Source: Phycisphaerales bacterium (GTDB taxonomy: Bacteria; Planctomycetota; Phycisphaerae; Phycisphaerales; SM1A02). Taken from it: DNA of 64,000 nucleotides. Where the stretch lies: the NCBI GenBank assembly GCA_009691915.1, contig SIAD01000006.1, positions 62,001-126,000 on the forward strand. The letters are read 5' to 3'. This document shows positions 1 through 8,800 of the stretch, one piece after another. The notes under the pieces were generated by a model. The model made no database searches. It was not told where the DNA came from and worked only from the letters and a program-made list of their open reading frames with translations. Both the position numbers and the translations under genes were made by a program. Position 1 is the stretch's first letter. Each line of letters begins with the position of its first letter.

Positions 1-876
1 CGAGCTGTCGCCAGACGATGGGGGTACGCAGTCGAGTACGACATGGTCTGGCCTCATCAGATCGACGCCACCGCACAGACGAAACTCGTCAGTGGGCTCT
101 ACCTGGCGGGGCAGATCAACGGCACCAGCGGCTATGAGGAGGCGGCCGCGCAGGGACTCGTCGCCGGGCTCAACGCCGCACGGGGCGCGCTGGGGCTCGA
201 CGCCATCCGCCTCGGCCGCGACGAGGCGTACATCGGAGTCCTCATGGACGATCTCGTCACGCGCCAGCCACGCGAACCCTACCGAATGTTCACGAGCCGC
301 GCGGAGTATCGCCTGCTGTTGCGCGCCGACAACGCGGAGGACAGGCTCACACCGCGTGGCGTCGAAGTGGGGCTCGTAGGCAGCGAGCGCGCCGCGCGGG
401 TTGCCTCGCGTTCAGCTGAGCTTGATGCGCTCCGCCGTGCACTCCGCATGGCTGTCGCGCCGGCGCAATTCGGTTCTGGCAAGCATCTCGAGGAGGTTGC
501 GAGGAGACCGGAGGTGACGCCCGTGATCGTCGGTGCACTCCTGAATCAATCCCGTCCGGGAGCGGCTTTCACAAGGCGCGCCTGGAGCAGTGACCTCCTT
601 GAGCGAGCGATCACCGACATCCGCTACGAGGCTTACTTGCCGCGGCAGGGGGCGGAGAACCGTCGGGCGCGCGAGTCAGAGCACGCGCCCATTCCACCAG
701 ACTTCGATGTGCGCTCGGTGAAGGGGCTCAGTGCTGAGGCGGCCGAGGTGTTGTCAAGAATGCGTCCGGCGACACTGGGGCAGGCATCTCGACTGGCCGG
801 GATGTCTCCAGCCGATGTCTCTGTGCTCGAAGTGACGCTTCGCCGCCGTGGGAAAGCGCAGCGATCAACTTGCTAG
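1..876 (+). CDS. mnmG: MnmG (GidA), C-terminal part
   Basis: This is the 3' part of the tRNA uridine-5-carboxymethylaminomethyl modification enzyme. With MnmE, MnmG builds cmnm5U at the wobble position of certain tRNAs, using FAD, NADH and methylene-THF. The frame is open from base 1, so the gene begins outside the window. Seen: the FAD-domain end motif [16 protein letters not shown], then GLNAAR, then the family motifs [17 protein letters not shown] and DRLTPRG, then the helical C-terminal tail that binds tRNA and MnmE. The C-terminal region has the usual length. The stop TAG lies 35 bases before a tRNA-Thr gene. Identification is secure; only the N-terminal FAD-binding half is missing. Confidence 0.95.
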   Translation, partial: RAVARRWGYAVEYDMVWPHQIDATAQTKLVSGLYLAGQINGTSGYEEAAAQGLVAGLNAARGALGLDAIRLGRDEAYIGVLMDDLVTRQPREPYRMFTSRAEYRLLLRADNAEDRLTPRGVEVGLVGSERAARVASRSAELDALRRALRMAVAPAQFGSGKHLEEVARRPEVTPVIVGALLNQSRPGAAFTRRAWSSDLLERAITDIRYEAYLPRQGAENRRARESEHAPIPPDFDVRSVKGLSAEAAEVLSRMRPATLGQASRLAGMSPADVSVLEVTLRRRGKAQRSTC

Positions 877-911
877 ACTTCGGCGCGGTTTGCAGGACCG
901 CCTCGTCGACC

Positions 912-983
912 GCCGCTGTAGCTCAATGGTAGAGCACATGATTTGTAATCTTGAGGTTGTCGGTTCAAGTCCGATCAGCGGCT
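912..983 (+). tRNA. tRNA-Thr (UGU)
   Basis: The 72-base cloverleaf has a 7-bp acceptor stem (912-918 with 976-982), a GCTC/GAGC D stem, an anticodon loop TTTGTAA with anticodon TGT at 944-946, and a T arm with GTTCAAGT. CCA is not encoded. The anticodon stem has one T-T mismatch (939/951). A possible -10 hexamer, TAGACT, lies at 874-879, overlapping the mnmG stop. Confidence 0.93.
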
Positions 984-986
984 CTC

Positions 987-1005
987 GGCTCCCCGTGGGG
1001 GGGCC
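987..1005 (+). terminator. GC-rich hairpin after tRNA-Thr
   Basis: GGCTCCC (987-993) can pair with GGGGGCC (999-1005), with one G-T pair and a 5-base loop, just after the tRNA. No T-run follows, so this may be a processing or pausing element rather than an intrinsic terminator. Confidence 0.3.
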
Positions 1006-1023
1006 AAGGGACCCGTGCTCCAA

Positions 1024-3093
1024 ATGACACTTCGCCTAAAGACACAGCTGGTTGCCGCAACGATTGCCATCGTCTGCATGGTCGTAATGGCCCTCCTGGC
1101 CCTCGGAATTGCGCGTCGCGCGCTCATCGCGAGCCTGGAGGAGCGAGTTCTATCGGTGGCACAGGCGGTCGCTGCCGGGATCGATCCAAGCGATCTTGCC
1201 ACCATCAACGATCGCGGGTCTTTGGGAACGCCTCAGTATCAGCGGCTCGCTGAGGTTGTGCGCGAAGTGACGGCTGCGAATCAGGCAGGGCTATTCCCCA
1301 TCCGCTGGGTCTACTTGATGCGCCCGACGACCCACGAGGCCACTTCCGGCTGGGACTTCGCGGTCGATGCCGAGCCCGAATCTTCAAAGGACTGGACCGC
1401 ACCTGGAACTCCATACTCCCCCACAATGGATGATCGGACGGACTTGGTGGCGATCCCACCGACACCGACAGCGATCTATATCACTGACCCGTGGGGCGAC
1501 TGGCTCTCGGGCTTCGCCCCCGTGCGCGCGGGCGACGGTCGGGTGGTGGGACTTGTGGGCGCGGACATCAATCACAAGGTCATCACCGATGTGATTCTCG
1601 CCGGCTCGGGGAGCATCATCCTCGTCACCGCGATCCTGTCGATTTCCGCCTACATCGCGGCGGGGATGAGTGTCGCGAGACTCCTGCGACCGGTCGAGAG
1701 CATTCGCAGATTCATTGCAAGAGTTGGCACAGGCGAGTTCGACGAGCGGCTAGTCCTTCCACCGACCGAAGAGCTCACCGTCATTGCCGAGGACCTCAAC
1801 GCCATGGCCATGAAACTCGCCGACCGCGAGCGACTCTCCTCCGAGAACCGAGCGCTGTCTGTCAATGTGGCGCGCAAGGAGGAGCAGCTGGTTGCAATCG
1901 CGCGCGTCGATGTTCAGCTGCACGAGATTCAGGACATCGACATTCTCATCGAACGGATCCTGCTCGACGCGCGGCGACTCCTGCGCTGCGATGCCGGCAG
2001 TGTGCTGCTGCGGGAGGGAGACGAGCTCGTTCTGGCGTGGGTCCAGAATGACATGCTGAGCAAGACACTCTCTCCGGGACAGCGCTTTCGCGTTGCAGTC
2101 TCGCGCATTCCGGTGGGTGGCGGGAGCATCGCGGGGTATGTGGCCGAGACCGGTCATCCAGCGGTGATAGACGACGCCTACGCGATCCCCGCTGACGCGC
2201 CCTACCACTTCAATCGCTCCGTCGATGACTCGACGGGTTACCGCACGAGGGCGGTGCTGGCGATGCCCCTTAGGACCGGCGCAGGAAAGATCATCGGAGT
2301 GCTCCAGTTACTCAATCCCACGGATGACGCCGGGAACTCCCGACCCGGATTCTCTCCCGATGACCTCGAGGCGATCCATCACTTCGCCTCGGCGGCAACG
2401 ATCGCGCTCGAGCGGGCCGCGCTCACGCGTTCGATCGTCATGCGGATGATCAAGATGGCGGAGCTGCGCGATCCGAGTGAGACCGCCGCACATGTTCAGA
2501 GAGTCGCTGCCTACGCAATCATCCTCTACGAGGGGTGGGCCTCGAAGCACAAGGTCGAGCCAGCGCGGATGGAGAGCGAGCGCGACACGCTGCGGATCGC
2601 GGCCATGCTCCACGATGTTGGAAAGGTCGGGATTTCCGATGCCATTCTCAAGAAGCCCGGGCGCCTCACGGTCGAGGAGTACCGAACCATTCAGCAGCAC
2701 GCAGTGATCGGCGCGCAGCTTTTTGCCGACCGGGAAACGGTCCTCGATCGAACGGCACTCGAGGTCGCGCTTCACCATCACGAGCGGTGGGATGGGGCGG
2801 GCTACCCGGGGATCGTCGAGATTTCGGCAGACCATGCGCTGCCGGCAGCGGCATCAGCCAAGGATGTCAGCATGATGGCGGGCACTCAGATTCCGCTGTT
2901 TGCGCGCATCGTGGCCGTCGCCGATGTCTTTGACGCGCTCAGCTCCAAGCGGCAGTACAAGGAGGCATGGCCGGAGGACCGCGTCATCGCAGAAATGAGG
3001 GTGAACGCGGGGAGACAGTTTGATCCTGAGCTCATCGACATCCTTCTAGAGAGCCTCCCCGGCTTTCGCCTGGTCGCGTCGCAGTACAAATGA
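1024..3093 (+). CDS. HD-GYP sensor (HAMP-GAF-HD-GYP)
   Basis: Membrane-bound signalling protein, likely a cyclic-di-GMP phosphodiesterase. Domains of the 689-residue product: N-terminal membrane helix (about 8-35), periplasmic sensor region, second membrane helix (about 190-215), HAMP (about 213-268), GAF (about 300-470), HD-GYP (about 470-680). The HD pair is H530-D531 in MLHDVGKVGI, and the GYP motif is in HHERWDGAGYP (residues 585-595), so the catalytic residues look intact. ATG at 1024 is chosen; an in-frame GTG lies 9 bases upstream and neither has a clear ribosome site. The stop overlaps the start of the following metal-transporter gene (ATGA), so translation is probably coupled. What the sensor region detects is unknown. 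Activity on c-di-GMP is inferred from the family. Confidence 0.88.
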   Translation: MTLRLKTQLVAATIAIVCMVVMALLALGIARRALIASLEERVLSVAQAVAAGIDPSDLATINDRGSLGTPQYQRLAEVVREVTAANQAGLFPIRWVYLMRPTTHEATSGWDFAVDAEPESSKDWTAPGTPYSPTMDDRTDLVAIPPTPTAIYITDPWGDWLSGFAPVRAGDGRVVGLVGADINHKVITDVILAGSGSIILVTAILSISAYIAAGMSVARLLRPVESIRRFIARVGTGEFDERLVLPPTEELTVIAEDLNAMAMKLADRERLSSENRALSVNVARKEEQLVAIARVDVQLHEIQDIDILIERILLDARRLLRCDAGSVLLREGDELVLAWVQNDMLSKTLSPGQRFRVAVSRIPVGGGSIAGYVAETGHPAVIDDAYAIPADAPYHFNRSVDDSTGYRTRAVLAMPLRTGAGKIIGVLQLLNPTDDAGNSRPGFSPDDLEAIHHFASAATIALERAALTRSIVMRMIKMAELRDPSETAAHVQRVAAYAIILYEGWASKHKVEPARMESERDTLRIAAMLHDVGKVGISDAILKKPGRLTVEEYRTIQQHAVIGAQLFADRETVLDRTALEVALHHHERWDGAGYPGIVEISADHALPAAASAKDVSMMAGTQIPLFARIVAVADVFDALSSKRQYKEAWPEDRVIAEMRVNAGRQFDPELIDILLESLPGFRLVASQYK

Positions 3094-4040
3094 CCGCAGC
3101 GCTCTTGCTCGCCGCGATTCTGGCCGGTACGCAGGGGGAGGATGTCACAGCGACTGTGCCTCCAAGAGTCGTCGCGTCCAGCGCACTTGTGGCGGATCTT
3201 GTGGAGGCGGTGGGAGGTGGAGCACTCGAAGTGGTTTCACTGAGGGGCATGGATCTCGATCCCCACCACTGGGAGCCTTCGCCATCGGACTCACGCTCGA
3301 TCGTGTCCGCCTCGGCAACATTCGCAATCGGGCTGGGGTTCGATCCGCAAGTCGCGAAGCTTCACGCCGCGTCGGGGTCGACGGGGAAGATGATCGAACT
3401 TGGCGAAGGGCTTGGTATCCCGGCCGTCCCCGACGAGGGGGGACATGAAGGGCATGACCACGGCGAGCCATCGGAGTTCGACGGGCATCTCTGGCATGAT
3501 CCGACCAAGGTCGCCTTGATGGTCGACCGCATCGCCGCGGCGCTCGGGGATCTGCGCCCGTCGCAGAAGGAAGAGTTCTTGCGTCGTGCGTCGGCCTACA
3601 CCAAAGAACTCGCCACGCTCGACGCCTGGATCAAGTCCCAGGTGGCGACGATCCCCAAGGAGCGACGGATCCTCGTCACGACCCACGCCGGGCTCGCCTA
3701 CTTCGGTGCGCGTTACGGATTCACACTCGTCGGAGTTGAGGTCGCGGCGGGACCCCTCGGCGATGCCGACGCGTCGCCGGCGCGCCTCGCGAGGCTTGTC
3801 GAAGAAGTGCGCGCGACCAAGTCGCCGGTTGTGTTTACCGATCCGGCGCACCCCTCGAAGGTCGAGGCGGTTGTCGCTCGCGAGGCCGGGGTGCGACTGG
3901 TCGACTGTGTGCGGATCGATTCGATCGCGGCACCGCCAAAGGCCGCCATCGGGGGGGTTCCAGCGCGTGCGGCGGGTGACGCGTATCTCTCGACCATGCG
4001 CGCGAACACGGCCTGCATCGTGGAGGCGCTCTCCCCGTGA
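3090..4040 (+). CDS. Zn/Mn ABC transporter binding protein
   Basis: Periplasmic metal-binding component of a cluster A-I ABC importer (ZnuA/MntA/TroA type), 316 residues with a short N-terminal export signal. The metal-ligand histidines typical of the family are visible in LDPHHWEPSP, DGHLWHDP and TTHAGLAYFG, with the acidic ligand expected near FTDPAHPSKVEA. A short His-rich loop, GGHEGHDHGE, precedes DGHLWHD; such loops are typical of zinc-specific ZnuA proteins, so zinc is the more likely substrate. It overlaps the HD-GYP gene by 4 bases and the ATPase gene by 4 bases, forming one operon. Zinc rather than manganese is an inference. Confidence 0.88.
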   Translation: MTAALLLAAILAGTQGEDVTATVPPRVVASSALVADLVEAVGGGALEVVSLRGMDLDPHHWEPSPSDSRSIVSASATFAIGLGFDPQVAKLHAASGSTGKMIELGEGLGIPAVPDEGGHEGHDHGEPSEFDGHLWHDPTKVALMVDRIAAALGDLRPSQKEEFLRRASAYTKELATLDAWIKSQVATIPKERRILVTTHAGLAYFGARYGFTLVGVEVAAGPLGDADASPARLARLVEEVRATKSPVVFTDPAHPSKVEAVVAREAGVRLVDCVRIDSIAAPPKAAIGGVPARAAGDAYLSTMRANTACIVEALSP

Positions 4041-4771
4041 AGTTCGAGTGGCTTGCCTATGGAGGGCGGCACCTGCACGCGCCCGATCGGACGATGCCCG
4101 CACTTCTGGTGCGGGGGCTCGATGTCGGGTATCCGGGTCAGGCGCGGAGTGTGGTCGAGGCGGTCTCGTTCAAACTTCCTATAGGCGCGAGGCTCGCGCT
4201 GGTTGGTCCCAATGGATCCGGCAAGAGCACACTCCTCAAGACGATCGCGGGCCTCCTCCAACCGCGTTCGGGCGAGATCCGGGTGTTCGGTCTCAAGGTC
4301 GGGGCGTGCCATCATCGGACCTCATATCTCCCGCAGCGCGAGGAGATCAACTGGGAGTTTCCGGTGAGTGTCGAGCGATTCGTGCTGGCGGGGAGATTCG
4401 TTCACTGCGGATGGTTCGCGCTCCCCAACGCCGAGGACCGAGCGCAAGTGGACGCAACGCTCGAGGAACTCGACCTGACATCGATCCGCGAAACCGCCAT
4501 CGGCGATCTCTCCGGGGGACAGAAGCAGCGGATCATGCTCGCGCGCGCGGTGGCCCAGGGGGCGGATCTCCTCCTGCTCGATGAGCCGCTCAATGCCGTG
4601 GATGTCGCGACGCGAGCCACTGTCGCCCGCGTGTTGACGCGCCTTCAGGGCCAGGGGAAGTCGATGATTGTGTCGACGCACGATCTCGGGCTGCATGATC
4701 ATCCGTTTGATGGCGTGCTCGCCCTCGAGGGCGGGTCGCTGCAGGAGGTGCCTTATGGCATGGCTCCTTGA
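4037..4771 (+). CDS. Zn/Mn ABC transporter ATPase
   Basis: Cytoplasmic ATPase of the metal importer (ZnuC/MntB-like). Seen: Walker A GPNGSGKST, Q-loop region YLPQREEINWEFPV, signature LSGGQKQRIMLARA, Walker B LLLLDEP and switch His in STHDLGL. At 244 residues it has the usual size. The frame opens with GTG at 4037, overlapping the stop of the binding-protein gene. ATG at 4094 (residue 20) would give a more usual N-terminus starting just before the first beta strand (MPALLVRGLDV), so the true start is uncertain. The 3' end overlaps the permease gene by 17 bases. Confidence 0.9.
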   Translation: MKFEWLAYGGRHLHAPDRTMPALLVRGLDVGYPGQARSVVEAVSFKLPIGARLALVGPNGSGKSTLLKTIAGLLQPRSGEIRVFGLKVGACHHRTSYLPQREEINWEFPVSVERFVLAGRFVHCGWFALPNAEDRAQVDATLEELDLTSIRETAIGDLSGGQKQRIMLARAVAQGADLLLLDEPLNAVDVATRATVARVLTRLQGQGKSMIVSTHDLGLHDHPFDGVLALEGGSLQEVPYGMAP

Positions 4772-5576
4772 TCCCTGGTCATATGGATTCATGCGGGACG
4801 CGCTCGCCGCCGGCATGTCGGCCGGGGCAGCCTGCGCCGCGCTCGGCGTGTATGTCGTCTTCCGGCGCATGGCATTTGCCGGCGAAGCAATGTCGCACAC
4901 CACTCTCCCCGGGCTGGTGATGGCGCAGCTCGGGGGGTGGAGCCTCGCGGTCGGAGCGCTCGCCAGCAACTTGCTAACGGCGCTCGGCATCGGATTCCTC
5001 TCCGGTGGTCCATCGCATCGACGCGGCGTCCGCGACGACGCAGCCATCGGGGTCGTGTTTACGGGGATGTTCGCCCTCGGCGTGATCCTCATGAGCCTCG
5101 GCGGATCGTGGCGCGATCTCAGTCACCTGATTCTTGGGAACATCCTCGCGGTTTCTCCGGGGGACCACTGGTTCATGGTGGTGGCGGGAATCGTCGTTCT
5201 CACGGCGCTCATTGCGCTCCACAAGGAACTCGAACTATCCAGTTACGACGCGGCCTATACCGATCTCATCGGGATCGGTTCGGCGCGCCTCAAGTGCGTA
5301 GTACTCGGGCTCGTGGCCCTCGCGGTCGTCGCGGGTGTGCAGGTGGTCGGCGTGATCCTCACCAGCGCACTGCTGATTACTCCAGCTGCCTCAGCCGCCA
5401 TGTTCACCCGCCGGCTCGTCCCCATGATGCTCATCGCCGTAGGCCTCGCTTGGATGGCGGTAGTCGCAGGGCTGCTGCTGGCTTTCAACGCCGACCTGCC
5501 CGCGGGCGCGTCGATCGTCGCATGCGCCGCGATCACATTTGTCGCAGCGTGGATCTGGCGGCGACTACACAGGTGA
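4755..5576 (+). CDS. Zn/Mn ABC transporter permease
   Basis: Integral membrane permease of the ABC-3 family (ZnuB/MntC/TroC type), 273 residues with about eight hydrophobic helices. Seen: the N-terminal conserved stretch YVVFRRMAFAGEAMSHTTLPG, cut here at the family hallmark, and the EAA-like region VQVVGVILTSALLITPAA. The start at 4755 (MAWLLDPWSYGF) lies within the end of the ATPase gene; the reading frame is open further upstream, but that part is out of register with the family. It completes the operon of sensor, binding protein, ATPase and permease. The next gene is convergent and begins 11 bases downstream. Confidence 0.88.
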   Translation: MAWLLDPWSYGFMRDALAAGMSAGAACAALGVYVVFRRMAFAGEAMSHTTLPGLVMAQLGGWSLAVGALASNLLTALGIGFLSGGPSHRRGVRDDAAIGVVFTGMFALGVILMSLGGSWRDLSHLILGNILAVSPGDHWFMVVAGIVVLTALIALHKELELSSYDAAYTDLIGIGSARLKCVVLGLVALAVVAGVQVVGVILTSALLITPAASAAMFTRRLVPMMLIAVGLAWMAVVAGLLLAFNADLPAGASIVACAAITFVAAWIWRRLHR

Positions 5577-5587
5577 TCCCTAGGGCC

Positions 5588-6856
5588 TCAGGGGCAGACG
5601 CCCCAGCCGGAGAGCACGACCGTCATGTCGAGGCCGTCGATCATGCCGTCTGCATTGATGTCCCCGCTGCACCCTCCGGCCAGACACGGGCCCCAGCCGG
5701 AGAGGACGACGGTCACATCAAGGCCGTCCACCATGTCGTCGTTGTTGATGTCACCGTTGCACGGCTGTGGCGCGCCGTGAAGATCCAGGACAAACGGTGA
5801 AAACCACCCGTCGCCGCGCGCCGTACCGACGATGGTCAGCTCGTCCGCGGAGATCGCCATCGGGAGCGCGAGCCTGACATCAGGCGGCACAATGACGCTG
5901 AACTCGGCGGCGTACTCCTCGAGGGCGACGATCCCGCGTCCTTGGATCCAGATGACACCCTCTCCAAGGGCGCCACCGAACCCGGTGAAGCAGAGGGCCT
6001 TCGTGCCATCAGCATTCATATCCGTGACGCCATCGGCCGAGCCGGATCCGGTGGGCCCGAGTGACTGGTAGCCCGTCGCCACACTCCATCGCCACGGAGC
6101 CCCGCCGTCGAGCGAAGTCCTGCCGAGTCCGCCGACCCATACGCCGTCACCGCTGATTGCCGTGGCTTGACTGAGCTTGATGGGAGTGACCGTGCCTGTG
6201 GCGGGCGGCGCCGCCAACAGAGTTTCGACTCCATTGGTCCAGATCGCCCCTTGCCGAAATCCGTTGTAGTCGTCATTCCATCCGGCAACCACATTCCCGT
6301 TAGCGCTCACGGCGTTGGCCCTCGTGGGCTTGAAGAAGTATGCCGTCGGGAGTTCGGTCATCGTGTTTGAGGCCTGCTTCCACACATAGCCGCGTGCGGC
6401 GCAGCCATTCTGCCAACCCAAGCCGACGACCGTCGTTCCATCCGGAGACATCCCCCAGGCACCGTTGCGCTCAATGTCGCAGTTGAACCCCCAACTGCCC
6501 AGCGAGGTGTACTCGCTCAGCGGGATGTCGTAGAAATGCGACTCGGCCTTCATGACTCCGCCACCGATGTCGACCAGCCTGCTGACGGTCATCTTGTTCC
6601 CGTCGTCGGTGATGCTCGCGTCGCCACCGACCCCGCCTCCAGGGGAAACAGTCTGACCAGTGAGCCGAACGACCCATGTCGCCTGGGTCCAGTACCAGTA
6701 TGAGGCGCCGTCGAAGCCTGCAACGACACTCCCGTCGGCACTGACAGCGGTCGCGTAGGAGTATTGAACCGCACCCAAAAGATGAAGTTCCGCAGCCATC
6801 GATATCGATGGGGTCAGGAGTGCACCAAGGACGGCGAGGTGTCGAGATGTCTTCAT
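5588..6856 (-). CDS. Secreted HAF-repeat protein with dockerin-like C-terminus
   Basis: Secreted protein of about 422 residues. It has a signal peptide (MKTSRHLAVLGALLTPSISMAA), then repeated blocks of the type ATAVSADGSVVAGF and ANAVSANGNVVAGW that resemble HAF/beta-propeller-like extracellular repeats, then two dockerin-like calcium motifs (CNGDINNDDMVDGLDVTVV and CSGDINADGMIDGLDMTVV). Such endings are frequent on exported planctomycete proteins; no cohesin partner is visible here. ATG at 6856 is preferred because it directly precedes the signal peptide; an in-frame TTG at 6877 sits 5-6 bases after a GGGGGG run and is the alternative. It follows another dockerin-like gene by about 80 bases and may be cotranscribed. 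Substrate unknown. A GGGGC/GCCCC hairpin (5591-5604) lies at its 3' end. Confidence 0.75.
   Translation of the reverse strand: MKTSRHLAVLGALLTPSISMAAELHLLGAVQYSYATAVSADGSVVAGFDGASYWYWTQATWVVRLTGQTVSPGGGVGGDASITDDGNKMTVSRLVDIGGGVMKAESHFYDIPLSEYTSLGSWGFNCDIERNGAWGMSPDGTTVVGLGWQNGCAARGYVWKQASNTMTELPTAYFFKPTRANAVSANGNVVAGWNDDYNGFRQGAIWTNGVETLLAAPPATGTVTPIKLSQATAISGDGVWVGGLGRTSLDGGAPWRWSVATGYQSLGPTGSGSADGVTDMNADGTKALCFTGFGGALGEGVIWIQGRGIVALEEYAAEFSVIVPPDVRLALPMAISADELTIVGTARGDGWFSPFVLDLHGAPQPCNGDINNDDMVDGLDVTVVLSGWGPCLAGGCSGDINADGMIDGLDMTVVLSGWGVCP
5601..5761 (-). repeat. Two dockerin-coding repeats
   Basis: Two 71-base imperfect direct copies (5601-5671 and 5691-5761), exactly 90 bases apart, encode the two dockerin-like Ca-binding segments at the end of the protein. 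They differ mainly at third codon positions, consistent with an internal duplication followed by silent drift. Confidence 0.8.
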
Positions 6857-6933
6857 GGGTGCATTGTTGTGTGGCAAGGAATCCCCCCGGGCGCCGCGAA
6901 GGGAAGCCTGGGGGTTGGAGAACTGCGAACCGA

Positions 6934-8745
6934 TTAGGGGAAGCCCTGGCAGGAACCCCAGGCAGCGAGCACAACGGACATGTCAGTGGCGTCGACGACG
7001 CCGTCGCTGTTGATGTCGCCCGAGCCGGTTCCATTCCATTGAGCTAGCACGGTGCTCATGTCCAGTCCATCGACCACGCCGTCATCGGTGATGTCGGCGG
7101 GGCACGGAGGTGCCGGAGGAGTGATCATGATGCGGGCAAGCGTGTAGATCGAACTCACCGAGTCCCCAGCGCGGAGAGTGAGCCAGCCGTTGGCGGTGAA
7201 CGCGGTGTTGCCACCATCGCCGTTGCTGCCGGTTGAGCCGATGAGCGTGAGCTGAGTGCAGGGAGTCCCCGTGAAGTTGGTGTCGCCGGTTCTGGCGATG
7301 ACTCGAAGGCCGATCACTTCATCCCATGCGTACACAAAGGTTCCGGTGCCGGTCGGCAACGCCGTGTTCGAGAAGACGATTGAACCAGCGTCGTTGATGC
7401 TTATGCTCGAACTTCCGTTGAGGCTTCCGAATGTTCCCCCGGCGACACCCGGGACGGGATTGCCCTGACGGGCGATTAGCAAGGTCGTCCCGTCTGCCTT
7501 GCGACACGCGATATAAGTCGAGTTCGCTGTCATGCTCGTCCCATCGGGATTCATCAGGATCCCCTGATACCCGATCACGCCGTGAGCGTTCATGCTAATG
7601 GAGGTCGAATTCGGTGTACTGAAGACACCGTCAGTGGCGCCTGGAATTGAATCACCCTTTCGCATGGCGAATGTGATCGTTCCTCTGTCCTCGATGACGA
7701 CAGCGAGGTCATTGAGCGTTGGAGTCACTGCCGGCCCCTCCAGAGACACCGTGCACATGATCTTGCCATTGGACGAGAGGGCGCGCGGAGGGTTGGAGAA
7801 ACCTCCAGTTGCCTTGAAATTCACTCCTTCGGTGCCGGTCGGGCCACCCTCCCGACACCAGACGCGAAGCGATCCGGCTGGGGCGCCGACACTTGTCACG
7901 CGAACCTTGTCGTTGGCCGTCGTTACGGTGCCGCCAACAAGAGTTCCACCAAATTCGACTTCACCGCTTCCATTGAGCATGAGGCCAAAGGAGTCGGGGG
8001 TCATCGTTGTTCCATCGGAGAATCCCGGGGCCGCTGCGCCCTTGCGCCGCACGGCGCGGGTACCGGAGGGCCCCAGCAGAATGACTGCCTGATTGTTGGT
8101 TGTGCCGACCACATCACCACCAACCAAGGTGGTGAGAATCATGGAGTCGCCATTGTTGTTGGTCTGCTGCCCGGAACCGGCGGTCATCGCGGTTGACATC
8201 GTCGATCCGCCGCCACCCGGGAATGGATCACCCTCTCGAATGAGTAAGGAGGCGACTCCAGTCGCCGAGATGAAGTACGCGGCCGTGTCCGTCAGAGTCG
8301 TTACCCCCGGGCCGTTGATGTTGCCCGACACAAGAACGCCGCCGTCGGGCGAAATGTTGTTCGAGCTGCCGATACCGTTGATGCCCGTGGTTGTGTTGAA
8401 CACATAGCCGGTGGGGATGTCACCAGGGACCGAGGAGCCATCTCTAGCTAGCACGCTCCACGCGCCGGGCGCACCCGTGTAGATGACGCGCGAGTTTGCG
8501 GTGGTGATCCCCGTGCCGCCGATCTGACCTCGGAACGTGATTCGGCCGTTGGGGTCGATCACTGGATTGTTGAATTGGTTGGGAACCCACAACGCTCCGG
8601 GAATCCCTGCAATACCTGCGTCGGTGGTGGAGATCAGATTCTCCCACTGCGCTGACGCGCCAGCAGCAATGGCTATGGCAATCGCTCCGATGATGTAATC
8701 CGCTGGCCGCCCAATAGTTGCGGATGAAGTGGTGCGTTCGCGCAT
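6934..8745 (-). CDS. Secreted repeat protein with dockerin-like C-terminus
   Basis: Exported protein of 603 residues. A hydrophobic segment (YIIGAIAIAIAAGASAQ, about 18-34) ends in a signal-peptidase-like ASAQ. The body contains recurring segments such as LLIREGDPFPGGGGS, FAMRKGDSIPGATDGVF and LIARQGNPVPGVAGGTF, that is x-R-x-G-D/N-x-x-P-G followed by F about 60-100 residues apart. This matches a family common in planctomycete secretomes often described as tandem-repeat proteins with a choice of anchor. The C-terminus has two dockerin-like motifs (DITDDGVVDGLDMSTVL, GDINSDGVVDATDMSVVL). The start follows an ATG at 8745; upstream is a divergent promoter region with a TTCC/GGAA repeat array. 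Function unknown; adhesion or extracellular scaffolding is a guess. Confidence 0.75.
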   Translation of the reverse strand: MRERTTSSATIGRPADYIIGAIAIAIAAGASAQWENLISTTDAGIAGIPGALWVPNQFNNPVIDPNGRITFRGQIGGTGITTANSRVIYTGAPGAWSVLARDGSSVPGDIPTGYVFNTTTGINGIGSSNNISPDGGVLVSGNINGPGVTTLTDTAAYFISATGVASLLIREGDPFPGGGGSTMSTAMTAGSGQQTNNNGDSMILTTLVGGDVVGTTNNQAVILLGPSGTRAVRRKGAAAPGFSDGTTMTPDSFGLMLNGSGEVEFGGTLVGGTVTTANDKVRVTSVGAPAGSLRVWCREGGPTGTEGVNFKATGGFSNPPRALSSNGKIMCTVSLEGPAVTPTLNDLAVVIEDRGTITFAMRKGDSIPGATDGVFSTPNSTSISMNAHGVIGYQGILMNPDGTSMTANSTYIACRKADGTTLLIARQGNPVPGVAGGTFGSLNGSSSISINDAGSIVFSNTALPTGTGTFVYAWDEVIGLRVIARTGDTNFTGTPCTQLTLIGSTGSNGDGGNTAFTANGWLTLRAGDSVSSIYTLARIMITPPAPPCPADITDDGVVDGLDMSTVLAQWNGTGSGDINSDGVVDATDMSVVLAAWGSCQGFP

Positions 8746-8760
8746 GGGGAAAGTTCCATA

Positions 8761-8788
8761 TGGACACCGAACCGCCCCGCACTACAAT
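8761..8788 (+). promoter_or_regulatory. Sigma-70-like promoter
   Basis: TGGACA (8761-8766), 16-base spacer, TACAAT (8783-8788): each box differs from consensus at one base. The expected transcription start near 8795 gives a leader of about 90 bases that holds the TTCC array and ends with AGAAGGG 8 bases before the GTG at 8885. This is the best -35/-10 pair seen in the window. Confidence 0.5.
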
Positions 8789-8800
8789 GCTTGGGGACAG

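Noticed and set aside
3291-4103. 270-residue minus-strand ORF opposite the metal-binding protein gene
   Set aside because: Arg/Asp-rich shadow without domains; the plus-strand gene has metal-ligand motifs and overlapping operon partners.
5591-5604. GGGGC-AGAC-GCCCC hairpin as bidirectional terminator between znuB-like and dockerin gene
   Set aside because: A 5-bp stem without a T-run, inside the coding 3' end; too weak to call as a terminator.
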